From Cohnella rhizoplanae (lineage in GTDB: Bacteria > Bacillota > Bacilli > Paenibacillales > Paenibacillaceae), in NCBI RefSeq assembly GCF_948329515.1, contig NZ_CAOJCN010000003.1, forward strand, positions 124,001 to 188,000: a stretch of DNA of 64,000 bases, given 5' to 3'. The translations under genes and the position numbers were made by a program. A model generated the notes under the pieces. That model had not been told where the DNA came from. It did no database searches and saw only the letters and a program-made list of their open reading frames with translations. Below, one piece after another: positions 1-7,811 of this stretch (the first letter of the stretch is position 1; every line of letters begins with the position of its first letter).

Positions 1-112
1 GGCCGAGCAGAACGACACGCTGATTGTTGGACCGCCCTTGCTTTCGCAATTTTGACGATATTGTAACCAGAATGATGGACTTCCATCTCAAAAGGAATGT
101 CGTACAGAACGG

Positions 113-979
113 CTATTCGCCGCCGGTCGTCATATACAGGCTCGCGCAATACTGGGACAGGCTGATGCCTGTCTTTTTTTTGAACATTTTGCCGAAGGTG
201 TGGACGTCCGAGTAGCCGACTTCGGCAGCGATCTGGCTGACGGATAGCTTCGTCTGGATCGCGAGATCCTTGGCGCGCTGTACTCTGAGCCAGGTCAAAT
301 ACTGCAGCGGCAGCATGCCGAATTCCTGTCGGAACAGGTGGCAGAGGTAATTGCGCGACAGCCCGGACACTTCCTCCAGCTCATCGAGCCGGACATCCTC
401 GGCGAAGCGGGCGTGAATATAGTTTTTGACATGCAGCAGTATCGTTTTATGCTTCAGCTGCACGGGCGTCATTTCGCTTTGCCTGGACAGCTTGGCCAGC
501 TCGGCGAGCGTGCGCATCAGCTGCTGCTGGCACTCCATCTGCCGCAATACGCCCGGTTGATGGTAGTGCGAGACGATCTCCTGCAGCAGCTCGTCGATCG
601 GGTGATCGGCCAGGCCGGCAAAATAATGCCGCTCCCCCAATAAGTCCTTTACCGGAAACGGCGCGCTGCCGAAGTGGAATACGATGGATATGCAAGAATA
701 CGGCTCTCCGGGTTCAGTGAACACGTGATGCTTTTCATGGGGACGATGGAGAATGAGATCCCCTTTGCGCGTGAGGTATTCCCGATCCTCGACGACGTAA
801 TGTGCCAGGCCGTGGCTGACGTATTGGATCTGATACTGCTTATGGAAGCCGAGCGGCTTGCGCCAGCCTTCGGGCGCATGAAAAAGATGGGCCAAAGTGA
901 TATAAGGGGGAATGAAGTAATCCCGCAGCATCGGGATCGTCTCGTCCGGCTCCCAATTCTCCATATCGATTCGTTTCAT
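113..979 (-). CDS. AraC family transcriptional regulator with N-terminal cupin
   Basis: Probable DNA-binding regulator of 288 residues. The N-terminal half (about 30-130) reads like an AraC-type cupin ligand pocket, with a GDLILHRPHEKH stretch typical of the sugar-sensing barrel. The C-terminal 95 residues hold two helix-turn-helix motifs, the second ending in the usual IAAEVGYSDVHTFGKMFKK pattern. It is transcribed away from the oxidoreductase starting at 1169, so it most likely controls that gene and the following aldo/keto reductase. The effector cannot be told from sequence. The 112 bases to its left hold no gene that I can support. Confidence 0.85.
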   Translation of the reverse strand: MKRIDMENWEPDETIPMLRDYFIPPYITLAHLFHAPEGWRKPLGFHKQYQIQYVSHGLAHYVVEDREYLTRKGDLILHRPHEKHHVFTEPGEPYSCISIVFHFGSAPFPVKDLLGERHYFAGLADHPIDELLQEIVSHYHQPGVLRQMECQQQLMRTLAELAKLSRQSEMTPVQLKHKTILLHVKNYIHARFAEDVRLDELEEVSGLSRNYLCHLFRQEFGMLPLQYLTWLRVQRAKDLAIQTKLSVSQIAAEVGYSDVHTFGKMFKKKTGISLSQYCASLYMTTGGE

Positions 980-1168
980 GACAGTACCTCGATCAACTCG
1001 TTTTTTCTAGCATAAGACACCGGCCCCAAGCGCACAACCAGCCCGCAAACAAATTGTGCGATTGGCAACCAAATTGCGAGTTTAAGCCAAATACAACGGG
1101 TAAACGGGAGGCTATACTAGAGGCGTGCAAAAGGTACGATCCTAGAATAGAAACGGAGACGATCGGAT

Positions 1169-2383
1169 ATGGGACTGAAAATAGGCGTGCTCGGCGCAGG
1201 AATGTTCGCTACCGAGTTTATCCCGCTGTTTCAAGCGCATCCGCTGGTGGACAGCGTCGCCCTGGCCGAGATTAATCCGGAACGGCTGAGCGAGATCGCA
1301 GGGAAATTCGGTATATCGGAAACCTACGCTTCCTTGGAGGCGTTGTGCCGGAGCGATGTCCATGCGATCGCCATCTTTACGCAGCGTCATTTGCACGGTC
1401 CGCATGCGCTGCAGTCTCTGCGCGCGGGCAAGCATACTTACTGCGCCGTGCCGATGGCACATTCGCTCGAAGACGTGCGGGCCATCGTAGAAGAAGTGAC
1501 TAGCAGCGGACTGATCTATATGACAGGGGAAACGAGCTATTATTATCCGAGCACCATCTATTGCCGCGACCGGTTCGCCAAAGGGGACTTCGGCGATTTC
1601 GTGTATGGCGAGGCGCAATACCTGCACGATATGTCGCACGGGTTTTATGACGCGTTCCAGCACTCCGGCGGCAGCGAATGGAAGCAGGTGGCCGGATTTC
1701 CGCCCATGTACTACCCGACGCACTCCGTCAGCATGCTGTTGTCGGTCACGGGCGCCAAGGCGACCCATGTCTCGTGTCTGGGCTATCGCGATCGTCACGC
1801 CGACGGCGTATTCCGCGAGGACAGCAATCTGTGGCGCAACGCGTTCAGCAACGAAACGGCGCTCGTGCGCACGTCGGACGGCGGCATGGCCCGCCTGAAT
1901 GAATTCCGCCGGGTCGGCTGGTCCGGCAAAAACAGCGTCTACCTGAGTATGTTCGGCACGCTCGGCAGCTTCGAGGAGCATGCCGATTCATCGATCTGGA
2001 CCTCGATCGTGCCCGACGATATTCAGCCGCTGGACGATCTGCTGCGTACGGCGCCGTCGATCGCGCACGACGGCGAAGATGCGCTGCCCGCCGGGCTCCG
2101 GCGCGATTTCCACAGCGGCGTGAGCCGCGTGCATCCGAAGGAGCGTCTGCCTGCCGGGTTCGAGAATATGCCGAACGGCCATTTCGGTTCGCATCAGTTC
2201 CTCGTCGACGACTTCGTCCAGAGCGTGACGCAGATGAAGCTGCCGCCGAATCATGCATGGAATGCGGCCAAGTATTGCGTGCCGGGTATCGTCGCGCACG
2301 AATCGGCGCTGCGCGACGGCGAGCAGCTGCCGGTCCCCGATTTCGGCGAGCCGGGTGCCCAGTGGGAGCATCTGAAGCTGTAG
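1169..2383 (+). CDS. Gfo/Idh/MocA family oxidoreductase
   Basis: NAD(P)-dependent sugar or polyol dehydrogenase-like protein of 404 residues. The N-terminus carries the Rossmann glycine motif GVLGAGMFATEF, followed by a conserved region in which the substrate loop reads YCAVPMAHSLEDV. The classical EKP of this family is replaced by VPMAHS, so the usual catalytic lysine is not obvious. The C-terminal two thirds match the GFO/IDH/MocA C-terminal alpha/beta domain by general pattern. A GGAG lies at 1155-1158 before the ATG. It is divergent from an AraC regulator and followed by an aldo/keto reductase, which suggests a small carbohydrate oxidation module. Confidence 0.85.
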   Translation: MGLKIGVLGAGMFATEFIPLFQAHPLVDSVALAEINPERLSEIAGKFGISETYASLEALCRSDVHAIAIFTQRHLHGPHALQSLRAGKHTYCAVPMAHSLEDVRAIVEEVTSSGLIYMTGETSYYYPSTIYCRDRFAKGDFGDFVYGEAQYLHDMSHGFYDAFQHSGGSEWKQVAGFPPMYYPTHSVSMLLSVTGAKATHVSCLGYRDRHADGVFREDSNLWRNAFSNETALVRTSDGGMARLNEFRRVGWSGKNSVYLSMFGTLGSFEEHADSSIWTSIVPDDIQPLDDLLRTAPSIAHDGEDALPAGLRRDFHSGVSRVHPKERLPAGFENMPNGHFGSHQFLVDDFVQSVTQMKLPPNHAWNAAKYCVPGIVAHESALRDGEQLPVPDFGEPGAQWEHLKL

Positions 2384-2467
2384 GCGCTTCCTGTTCCTTG
2401 TCATCGTCGGGAGGGGTATATTATCGACGTATGCATGGACATCCCGCATGGGGAGGAATCGTTTAAA

Positions 2468-3457
2468 ATGGAATACGTTAAACTAGGGAATACCGGCTTG
2501 GACGTATCCAGGCTATGCCTCGGGTGCATGAGCTTCGGCGATGCGAGCAGATGGACGCATCCCTGGGTACTCGACGAAGAACGGAGCCGACCGATCATTC
2601 GAAAAGCGCTTGAACTCGGCATTAATTTTTTCGATACGGCCAATGTGTATTCGACGGGCGCGAGCGAGGAGATCGTAGGCAGGGCGCTGAAAGACTACGC
2701 GAACCGTGACGAGGTGGTCATCGCCACGAAGGTTCACTTTCGCATGCGGCAAGGCCCTAACGGCGCCGGACTCTCCCGCAAGGCCATCTTGAGCGAGATC
2801 GATCGGAGTCTGCAGCGGCTGGGCACCGATTATGTGGACCTGTACCAGATCCACCGCTGGGACTACGACACGCCCATCGAAGAAACGATGGAGGCGCTGC
2901 ACGATGTCGTGAAGGCGGGGAAAGCAAGGTATATCGGCGCTTCTGCGATGTTCGCCTGGCAGTTCCTCAAGGCGCTGCATACCGCGGAGAAGAACGGCTG
3001 GACCCGTTTCGTCTCGATGCAGAATCATTACAACCTTCAGTATCGCGAAGAGGAGAGGGAGATGCTCCCGCTCTGCAAGACGGAGAAAATCGGCGTTATT
3101 CCTTACAGTCCGCTTGCATCCGGCAGGCTGCTACGGAATTCGGGGGAGACGACGACCCGCAGCGTATCCGATGAAGCCCAGAAGATGAAGTATGACGCGA
3201 TGGCGGCGGCCGACCGGCCGATCGCCGAACGGGTAGCGGCGATCGCCGCGCGGCGCGGCGTCCCTCGCGTGCAGATCGCGCTGGCTTGGATGCTGCAAAA
3301 GGAGACCGTCAGCTCCCCGGTCCTCGGCGTGACGAGCCTGATGCAGCTCGAAGAAACGATTCCGGCGCTGTCCGTCAAGTTGACGCCGGAGGAGATCGCG
3401 TCGCTGGAGGAACCGTACGTTCCGCATCCCGTCGTCGGCGCCATTGCTACCAGATAA
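2468..3457 (+). CDS. Aldo/keto reductase
   Basis: NADPH-dependent aldo/keto reductase of 329 residues, (alpha/beta)8 barrel. Visible family features are the N-terminal beta hairpin VSRLCLGCMSFG, the catalytic Asp and Tyr in FFDTANVYSTG, the Lys in IATKVHF and the His in YQIHRWDY, so the full Asp-Tyr-Lys-His tetrad is present. The ATG at 2468 is preferred over an upstream in-frame ATG at 2435 because GGGAGG sits at 2451-2456. It follows the Gfo/Idh gene closely, probably in the same transcript, and is followed by a terminator. The pattern fits YajO/Tas-like reductases; the substrate is unknown. Confidence 0.9.
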   Translation: MEYVKLGNTGLDVSRLCLGCMSFGDASRWTHPWVLDEERSRPIIRKALELGINFFDTANVYSTGASEEIVGRALKDYANRDEVVIATKVHFRMRQGPNGAGLSRKAILSEIDRSLQRLGTDYVDLYQIHRWDYDTPIEETMEALHDVVKAGKARYIGASAMFAWQFLKALHTAEKNGWTRFVSMQNHYNLQYREEEREMLPLCKTEKIGVIPYSPLASGRLLRNSGETTTRSVSDEAQKMKYDAMAAADRPIAERVAAIAARRGVPRVQIALAWMLQKETVSSPVLGVTSLMQLEETIPALSVKLTPEEIASLEEPYVPHPVVGAIATR

Positions 3458-3473
3458 ATGACGGATATGCCTA

Positions 3474-3504
3474 GGCACGGCCTCCACAAGGTCGTGTCCT
3501 TTTT
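3474..3504 (+). terminator. Rho-independent terminator after the aldo/keto reductase
   Basis: An inverted repeat (GGCACGGCCT against AGGTCGTGTCC, with a GT wobble) is followed by TTTTT. It lies between converging genes and overlaps the stop region of the leftward hypothetical gene. Confidence 0.7.
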
Positions 3505-4105
3505 ATTTGAAGTAACAGATATAATGGGTGGCCTGCTCGAGCAGAAGGGACCGTTTATCCAAGGGGGTGGGTTCTGTATCGCCCGCGATCCGCCGCAGCG
3601 CTGCGGCGGCTAGCCGGGCATGAACGCTGTCCCGGCCAAGTTTTTGCATCAACCCGTCCAGGTCATGAGATTCGCAGGCATTTAAAATTTTGCGAAAACA
3701 AGAAGACCAAGTCACCCAATCGGCCGGTTTCTCATAGGCTTCAAGCCTAGTATCGCAGGTCAGCAGCCCCGCGTCCGTCGATAACCATAGATGGACGCGG
3801 TACCCGCCGCCAACCTGGTCCTCTTGGTTTACGACGAAGAGCTCCAGCTCCCTGATCTGAACGAATCTCGAGAGGCTGGGCTTAGCAAGCTGTGGTTCGA
3901 TCGTTTGCACGGACATGTCGTTCACCTGGGTTTCCCGCTGTTTTTCCAATCCGAAGGCATTCAGCGAATAATCATAGCCGGCGCCGGCTTGCCATTTATC
4001 ATATGCCGCTCCGGATCTTCTGTAAAACGCCGCGAACGTAGATTGGCCCGTAATTTTCGGCAATTTGATCACCGGCAGTAAATCTAGGACCGTAAAATCA
4101 CGCAT
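3503..4105 (-). CDS. Hypothetical protein downstream of kdpE
   Basis: A 200-residue protein that I do not recognise. It has no signal peptide or membrane segment. The first 60 residues are rich in aromatic residues (TFAAFYRRSG, KWQAGAGYDYSLNAFG). The middle reads like an amphipathic beta-sheet protein (RELELFVV, GGYRVHLWLS) and the C-terminal third is helical. It starts 42 bases after the kdpE stop on the same strand, so it may be the last gene of a kinase-kdpE-hypothetical transcript. No convincing ribosome binding site is visible before the ATG, which leaves the start uncertain. Confidence 0.55.
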   Translation of the reverse strand: MRDFTVLDLLPVIKLPKITGQSTFAAFYRRSGAAYDKWQAGAGYDYSLNAFGLEKQRETQVNDMSVQTIEPQLAKPSLSRFVQIRELELFVVNQEDQVGGGYRVHLWLSTDAGLLTCDTRLEAYEKPADWVTWSSCFRKILNACESHDLDGLMQKLGRDSVHARLAAAALRRIAGDTEPTPLDKRSLLLEQATHYICYFK

Positions 4106-4146
4106 ATTGCGGCGTATCTCGCTGAATCTCGTTTAATCTGCCCGGA

Positions 4147-4845
4147 TCAAGAATCCCGGGATCGAAAGCGGTACCCGACCCCCGGCTCCGTCACGATCAA
4201 TTGGGGCTGCGTCGAATCCTCCTCGAGCTTCTTGCGCAGATGACCGATATACACCCGCAAATAATGGCTGTCCGACTCGCCGTGCTGGTCGCCCCACACC
4301 TGCTGCAGAAGCTGACGCTGGGTTACGACCTTCCCGGCGCTGAGCGCCAGGATCTTCAGCAAGTCGTATTCGGTCGGGGTCAGCTTGATCCGCACGCCTT
4401 TCAGCTCCACGACGCGCTGCACCAGATCGATGGTCAGCTCGCCGAAGGAAAGGACGGGTTCATTGACGGCATGGGCCGCATGCCGCAGCGCTACCCGAAT
4501 TCTGGCGACCAGCTCGCCCATGCCGAACGGCTTGGTCACGTAATCGTCGGCGCCGCTATCCAGGGCGACGATCTTGTCTTCCTCCCGATCCTTGACCGTC
4601 AGCACGATAATCGGTGCGCTGGACCACTCCCGGATGCGCCTCAGCACCTCAAGGCCGTATAGATCGGGCAAACCGAGATCGAGTACGATCAAGTCCGGAC
4701 GAATGGAAGAAGCCTGCTTCAGCCCTTCCTCACCGGTCGCCGCTTCATGGATACCGAATCCATATGCCTGCAAGGTCACTCTCAGGAGTTTGCGAATCTG
4801 CGGCTCGTCATCCACGATCAATATCCGTTTGTCATGCTCATCCAT
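4147..4845 (-). CDS. kdpE: KdpE-type response regulator
   Basis: OmpR-family response regulator of 232 residues that would activate the kdp potassium-uptake genes. Residues 1-115 form a receiver domain (ILIVDDEP acidic pair; phospho-acceptor Asp in LIVLDLGLPD; Lys in VTKPFG). The rest is a winged-helix DNA-binding domain ending in TEPGVGYRFRS. The reading frame is open from 4890, but the ATG at 4845 is preferred: it has GGAG ten bases upstream and overlaps the end of the kinase gene by eight bases, suggesting translational coupling. The neighbouring kinase and kdpFABC support the KdpE assignment. Confidence 0.9.
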   Translation of the reverse strand: MDEHDKRILIVDDEPQIRKLLRVTLQAYGFGIHEAATGEEGLKQASSIRPDLIVLDLGLPDLYGLEVLRRIREWSSAPIIVLTVKDREEDKIVALDSGADDYVTKPFGMGELVARIRVALRHAAHAVNEPVLSFGELTIDLVQRVVELKGVRIKLTPTEYDLLKILALSAGKVVTQRQLLQQVWGDQHGESDSHYLRVYIGHLRKKLEEDSTQPQLIVTEPGVGYRFRSRDS

Positions 4846-6421
4846 CGGTTTCGAGCTCCGTTTCCTGTCGGTCGTGTCGTTCGCTTTCAAGCGCTTCGCC
4901 GCTCGGCCGATGGACCGGCAGCCTTATCGTGATGACGGTGCCTTGCGGCTCGTTGCGCCGGGCGGCAATGGTTCCATCGTGCAGCTCCACAATTCCTTTG
5001 CAAATGGCCAGCCCCAATCCCGTACCCGTCACCTGCTTGGCGGCGCCGGCGCGGTAGAACTTGTCGAAGATTCGCCCGTATTCGCCATCGGCCAATCCGA
5101 TCCCGCGGTCGGCGACCTCGATGACCAGCATGTCCGTATGTGCCGACACCGCGATGCCGATCTCGCTATGATCGGCGCTATATTTAATGGCGTTGCTAAG
5201 GACGTTCACCAGCGCCTGCTCGAGCAGCACCTCGTCGCCGAGGACCATCGGAGGCTCGGGAGGCAGCTGCACCTGCAGCCTGCGATGCTGCATGAAGTCC
5301 TTCACCTGTGCCAGCGCGACCCCGATCAGATCCTCCACGTCGCACCAGTATTTCCGCAGACGCAGCATGCCGCTCTCCAGCTGCGCCATGCTGAGCAGGT
5401 TCATCACCAGCCGGTTCATCCGCAGGGCGCCTTCGCGAATCGTGACGAGGAGCTCCTGCCGATCCTCGGCATTGAACAGATGATCGTCGCCGGACGTCAA
5501 TGCGGTAGCAGATCCAATAATCGCCGCCAGCGGCGTGCGCAGCTCATGGGACACGGAATCCAGAATAGCCGTGCGCAGACGCTCCGACTCCGCCGTCAGA
5601 TGCGCGATCTTGGCCTCCTCCGCCAGCTTCACGCGGGCGATCGCGCTGGCCGCCAATCCGCCCAGCGCCTCCAGCATCTGCCGCTGCGCGCTCGTGAAGC
5701 GGAATTTCCGATCCTTCAGATTGAGCGCGAGCACTCCGTATACGCGATCCTCGGTACGCAGCGGCAGGTAGTAGCCCTGCGCGTTCCGCAGCGTATCCGA
5801 TCCGTATCCGACCGCTTCGCCGTGATCGAACGCCAACTTGGCGATCACCTTCTCCGATTCTTCCTTCCCCCAAGGGCTGCCGAGATCGGAGAGGTGGGTG
5901 AGCGTCAGATGGCTGCGCTCGTCGGGCAGATAGATCGCGACCTCCGCGCCCATCGTCCGGGACGCCTCGCGGGAGACGTTGTCGAGCAGGGCGTGAAGGT
6001 CGGTGATCGCGCTCATCTGCCGGCTAAGGGAATAGAGCGCGGCCGTCTGCGCTTCCCTCTGCCTGGAATAGCGCAGCTGCTGCTTAAGTCTCGACGCGAG
6101 GCTGGCGGTTAACGAAGCAACCGCCATATAGACGGCGAAGGAAACCAGGTAACGAATATCCGCCACCGAAAAGCTCAGCGTCGGCGGCACGAAGAAAAAA
6201 TCGAACGCCAGAACGGCGAGAAACGCCGCGTATACGGCGGGACGCAATCCCCACCAGACCGCGCTGACAAGTACCGGAAATAAAAAGATCAGCGCGATAT
6301 TCACCAAATCCAAAGCGGATCCCAGCGGACGCAGCGCCGCCGTCATGAGCGCAATCAACAACGTAATGCACGGATAAGACAGCCAGGATAACCAAAAGCC
6401 TTGTATTCTTCGCATGCGCAT
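4838..6421 (-). CDS. KdpD-like sensor histidine kinase lacking the KdpD/USP N-terminal half
   Basis: Membrane histidine kinase of 527 residues corresponding to the C-terminal half of KdpD. Four closely spaced hydrophobic segments (about 12-115) match the DUF4118 membrane domain. A GAF-like region follows (about 150-255). Then come the H-box with His in VSHELRTPLAAI, the N-box LVNVLSNAIKYS, the G1 box DRGIGL and the G2 box GTGLGLAI. Full-length KdpD is near 900 residues and begins with a KdpD ATPase-like domain and a USP domain; both are absent here and are found duplicated in a separate gene at 12798-15119. This protein presumably phosphorylates the KdpE homologue that follows it. Confidence 0.88.
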   Translation of the reverse strand: MRMRRIQGFWLSWLSYPCITLLIALMTAALRPLGSALDLVNIALIFLFPVLVSAVWWGLRPAVYAAFLAVLAFDFFFVPPTLSFSVADIRYLVSFAVYMAVASLTASLASRLKQQLRYSRQREAQTAALYSLSRQMSAITDLHALLDNVSREASRTMGAEVAIYLPDERSHLTLTHLSDLGSPWGKEESEKVIAKLAFDHGEAVGYGSDTLRNAQGYYLPLRTEDRVYGVLALNLKDRKFRFTSAQRQMLEALGGLAASAIARVKLAEEAKIAHLTAESERLRTAILDSVSHELRTPLAAIIGSATALTSGDDHLFNAEDRQELLVTIREGALRMNRLVMNLLSMAQLESGMLRLRKYWCDVEDLIGVALAQVKDFMQHRRLQVQLPPEPPMVLGDEVLLEQALVNVLSNAIKYSADHSEIGIAVSAHTDMLVIEVADRGIGLADGEYGRIFDKFYRAGAAKQVTGTGLGLAICKGIVELHDGTIAARRNEPQGTVITIRLPVHRPSGEALESERHDRQETELETDG

Positions 6422-6880
6422 TCCCTTCCCGCCCGTCCGACATCCGGCTTGATGCTTCTTAAGGTTACTGTAAATAGAGGTGAAAAGAAACCGCCCAAGG
6501 GTGTAAAAATACTATAAAAATAGCTGATATTCGTCTTCAGACAGACTATAAGCGAGGAAAGAAGAGCATGGTTCGGTTTCTCTATAAAAACGCAGGCAAT
6601 TCTTCCGGATATAACCGAAATCAGTCGTTGAGCGGCTTTACAGCATTTATGGCAAGGCGTAAGATACGGGCATGAAAGGACGCGATGCGAACGGCATCGG
6701 ACCTTCCGGCCGAACGCGATTCGAGGCATCGGCTGCGACTCGGGTAGGCGCTTGTGTGGGAGCAGGCGAACCGATCCGCGCCGCGGCGCGAGCTGCCGCG
6801 ACGAGCGTCTCTCACCGCCGCGTGCTTCCTGCAACATGGTATTATCATGCCATTTTTTGAAAAGCATTTTCAACTCGTTA
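6422..6880. other. Divergent intergenic region between the kinase gene and the kdp riboswitch
   Basis: About 460 bases with no gene that I can support; the short open frames here lack ribosome binding sites and family resemblance. The half next to the kinase is AT-rich (6470-6560) and the middle is GC-rich. It must hold promoters for both directions, but I could not pick out a convincing -35/-10 pair for either. A KdpE binding site is expected here from biology, yet no clear operator was identified by eye. Confidence 0.5.
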
Positions 6881-7032
6881 GACGCTGAATCCTGTCGCGA
6901 ACAGGAACGGGGGAACCAAATGGGGCCGGCAACGGCTCCGCGGGGTGAATCGTCCGGCACTTGAAGGTGCCGCGCGTAGGGCGACTCTCTCGCCCGAATC
7001 CGACAGCTAACCTCGTAAGCGTATGGGAGAGG
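6881..7032 (+). ncRNA. ydaO/yuaA-type cyclic-di-AMP riboswitch
   Basis: The leader contains the hallmark conserved blocks of this class in the right order: CGCTGAATCC at 6883, GGAACGGGGGAACCAAA near 6902-6920, GGGGTGAATC near 6943-6952, GTAGGGC near 6976, and then CCGACAGCTAACCTCGTAAGCGT ending near 7022, followed by GGGAGAG, which can pair with the CTCTC at about 6985-6990. Family knowledge: these aptamers bind c-di-AMP and usually switch expression off through a terminator, and potassium transport genes are common targets. Here the aptamer precedes a terminator hairpin and the kdp genes, so high c-di-AMP (high potassium) should shut off the Kdp pump. Confidence 0.93.
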
Positions 7033-7070
7033 CAACGCTGAACGCGAGTGATCAGACCATCGTCTTGATC

Positions 7071-7114
7071 AAGAAGCCGCGGGAAAGGTTCCTCCTTTGC
7101 CGGGCTTCTTTTTT
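7071..7114 (+). terminator. Riboswitch-controlled intrinsic terminator
   Basis: The hairpin arms AAGAAGCC-CGGGAAAGG and CCTTTGCCGGGCTTCTT are followed by a T-run, 40 bases after the aptamer. A second hairpin just upstream (GATCAGAC/GTCTTGATC, 7050-7070) shares the CTTGATCAAG sequence with the start of the terminator and may act as a competing structure. This is the expected expression platform of an OFF switch. Confidence 0.85.
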
Positions 7115-7152
7115 GTTGCCTTCTTCCTGCGATAAAGGAGGAGGAGCTTAGG

Positions 7153-7566
7153 GTGGATCGTCGTATATTGGTGGCCGCGCCTAGCGAGGCGGGAAGAAAC
7201 TTCATCCGGCTGCTGCTGATCAAAAAGCAGCCGGTAGCGGCCGTCACGAATAGCCGCAGGGAGGCTAAACTGCTCGAGAAATTAGGAGTAGACGTTATTT
7301 GGCAAGTAAATACTACCAGTACGAAGGACAGCCTCGTGCCGGCGTTCCCGATCGGACGCGTCTTTCTGTTCGAGTCCAGCCTGCCGCTAACCTGTCAATA
7401 TTTAAAGCTCGTCTCCAGATTCGACTGCCAAGCGATAACGGTCATATCGCATGACTGGCATCCTCAGATCGTCTACAAGAAGCTGGGTGCAACCTATGTC
7501 GTGCGTACGCGTGCCGAGGAAGTCGGATTTCTGATCGGCTGTCCGGCCGACGTAAGACCAATCTAA
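7153..7566 (+). CDS. Small Rossmann-like protein, first gene of the kdp operon
   Basis: A 137-residue cytoplasmic protein starting with GTG, preceded by AAAGGAGGAGG. I do not recognise a named family. The pattern RRILVAAPSEAGRNFIRLLL followed by AAVTNSRREAKLLEKLGVD resembles the first two beta-alpha-beta units of a NAD-binding or RCK-N-type fold, but the glycine motif is incomplete (APSEAGRNF). Later strands VFLFES, AITVISH and TYVVRTRAEEVGFLIG continue an alternating alpha/beta layout. It is the first gene after the c-di-AMP riboswitch and precedes kdpF, so a regulatory or assembly role in potassium uptake is plausible. This is inference from position. Confidence 0.75.
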   Translation: MDRRILVAAPSEAGRNFIRLLLIKKQPVAAVTNSRREAKLLEKLGVDVIWQVNTTSTKDSLVPAFPIGRVFLFESSLPLTCQYLKLVSRFDCQAITVISHDWHPQIVYKKLGATYVVRTRAEEVGFLIGCPADVRPI

Positions 7567-7582
7567 GAGAGGAGTGCAACGA

Positions 7583-7693
7583 ATGCTTGATATAGGCATG
7601 ACGGTAACGCTAGTCGCCGCATTTGCGCTTGTCGCCGGATTCGTCCATTGGTGCGGCAAGACCTTGGAAGAGACGGGAGGGGATCAAGAATGA
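7583..7693 (+). CDS. 36-residue membrane peptide before kdpF
   Basis: A short gene with GAGAGGAG nine bases before its ATG. The product has one hydrophobic segment (residues about 6-24, MTVTLVAAFALVAGFVHWCG) and a charged tail KTLEETGGDQE. Its stop codon overlaps the kdpF start (ATGA at 7690-7693), which argues for real translation and coupling. Small single-span ORFs just before kdpF occur in other kdp operons, but I cannot assign a role. It may be an extra KdpF-like stabilising subunit. Confidence 0.6.
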   Translation: MLDIGMTVTLVAAFALVAGFVHWCGKTLEETGGDQE

Positions 7694-7767
7694 CGATCGT
7701 GCTGTCATTCACCGGCGTATTGTTCATCTACTTGGTGTACGCCTTGCTTCACCCGGAGAAATTCTAA
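7690..7767 (+). CDS. kdpF: KdpF, small subunit of the potassium-transporting ATPase
   Basis: A 25-residue peptide that is almost entirely one membrane helix (TIVLSFTGVLFIYLVYALLHPEKF). The ending YALLHPEKF is the classic KdpF signature, and the gene sits directly before kdpA. KdpF stabilises the KdpABC complex in the cytoplasmic membrane. Its ATG overlaps the preceding stop codon, so it depends on coupled translation. Confidence 0.9.
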   Translation: MTIVLSFTGVLFIYLVYALLHPEKF

Positions 7768-7811
7768 CGTTAAGGCCTAAGCTAGCCGCATAAGCCCAAG
7801 GAGGAACGGCC

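Noticed and set aside
2..55. A plus-strand open frame from the window edge to TGA at 53-55 (ending VGPPLLSQF) that could be the end of a class III aminotransferase-like gene.
   Set aside because: Only 17 codons; an open stretch of this length is expected by chance and the ending lacks a firm family motif.
1090..1118. TATACT at 1113-1118 as a promoter of the Gfo/Idh gene.
   Set aside because: No acceptable -35 box lies 16-18 bases upstream; kept out of the feature list.
4574..6112. A 512-codon plus-strand frame opposite the KdpD-like kinase.
   Set aside because: The kinase on the other strand has all its motifs; this frame has a His/Arg/Gln-rich product typical of antisense shadows.
6355..7035. 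A 226-codon minus-strand frame across the divergent kdp region.
   Set aside because: It runs through the riboswitch and the kinase start, has no ribosome binding site and no recognisable protein pattern.
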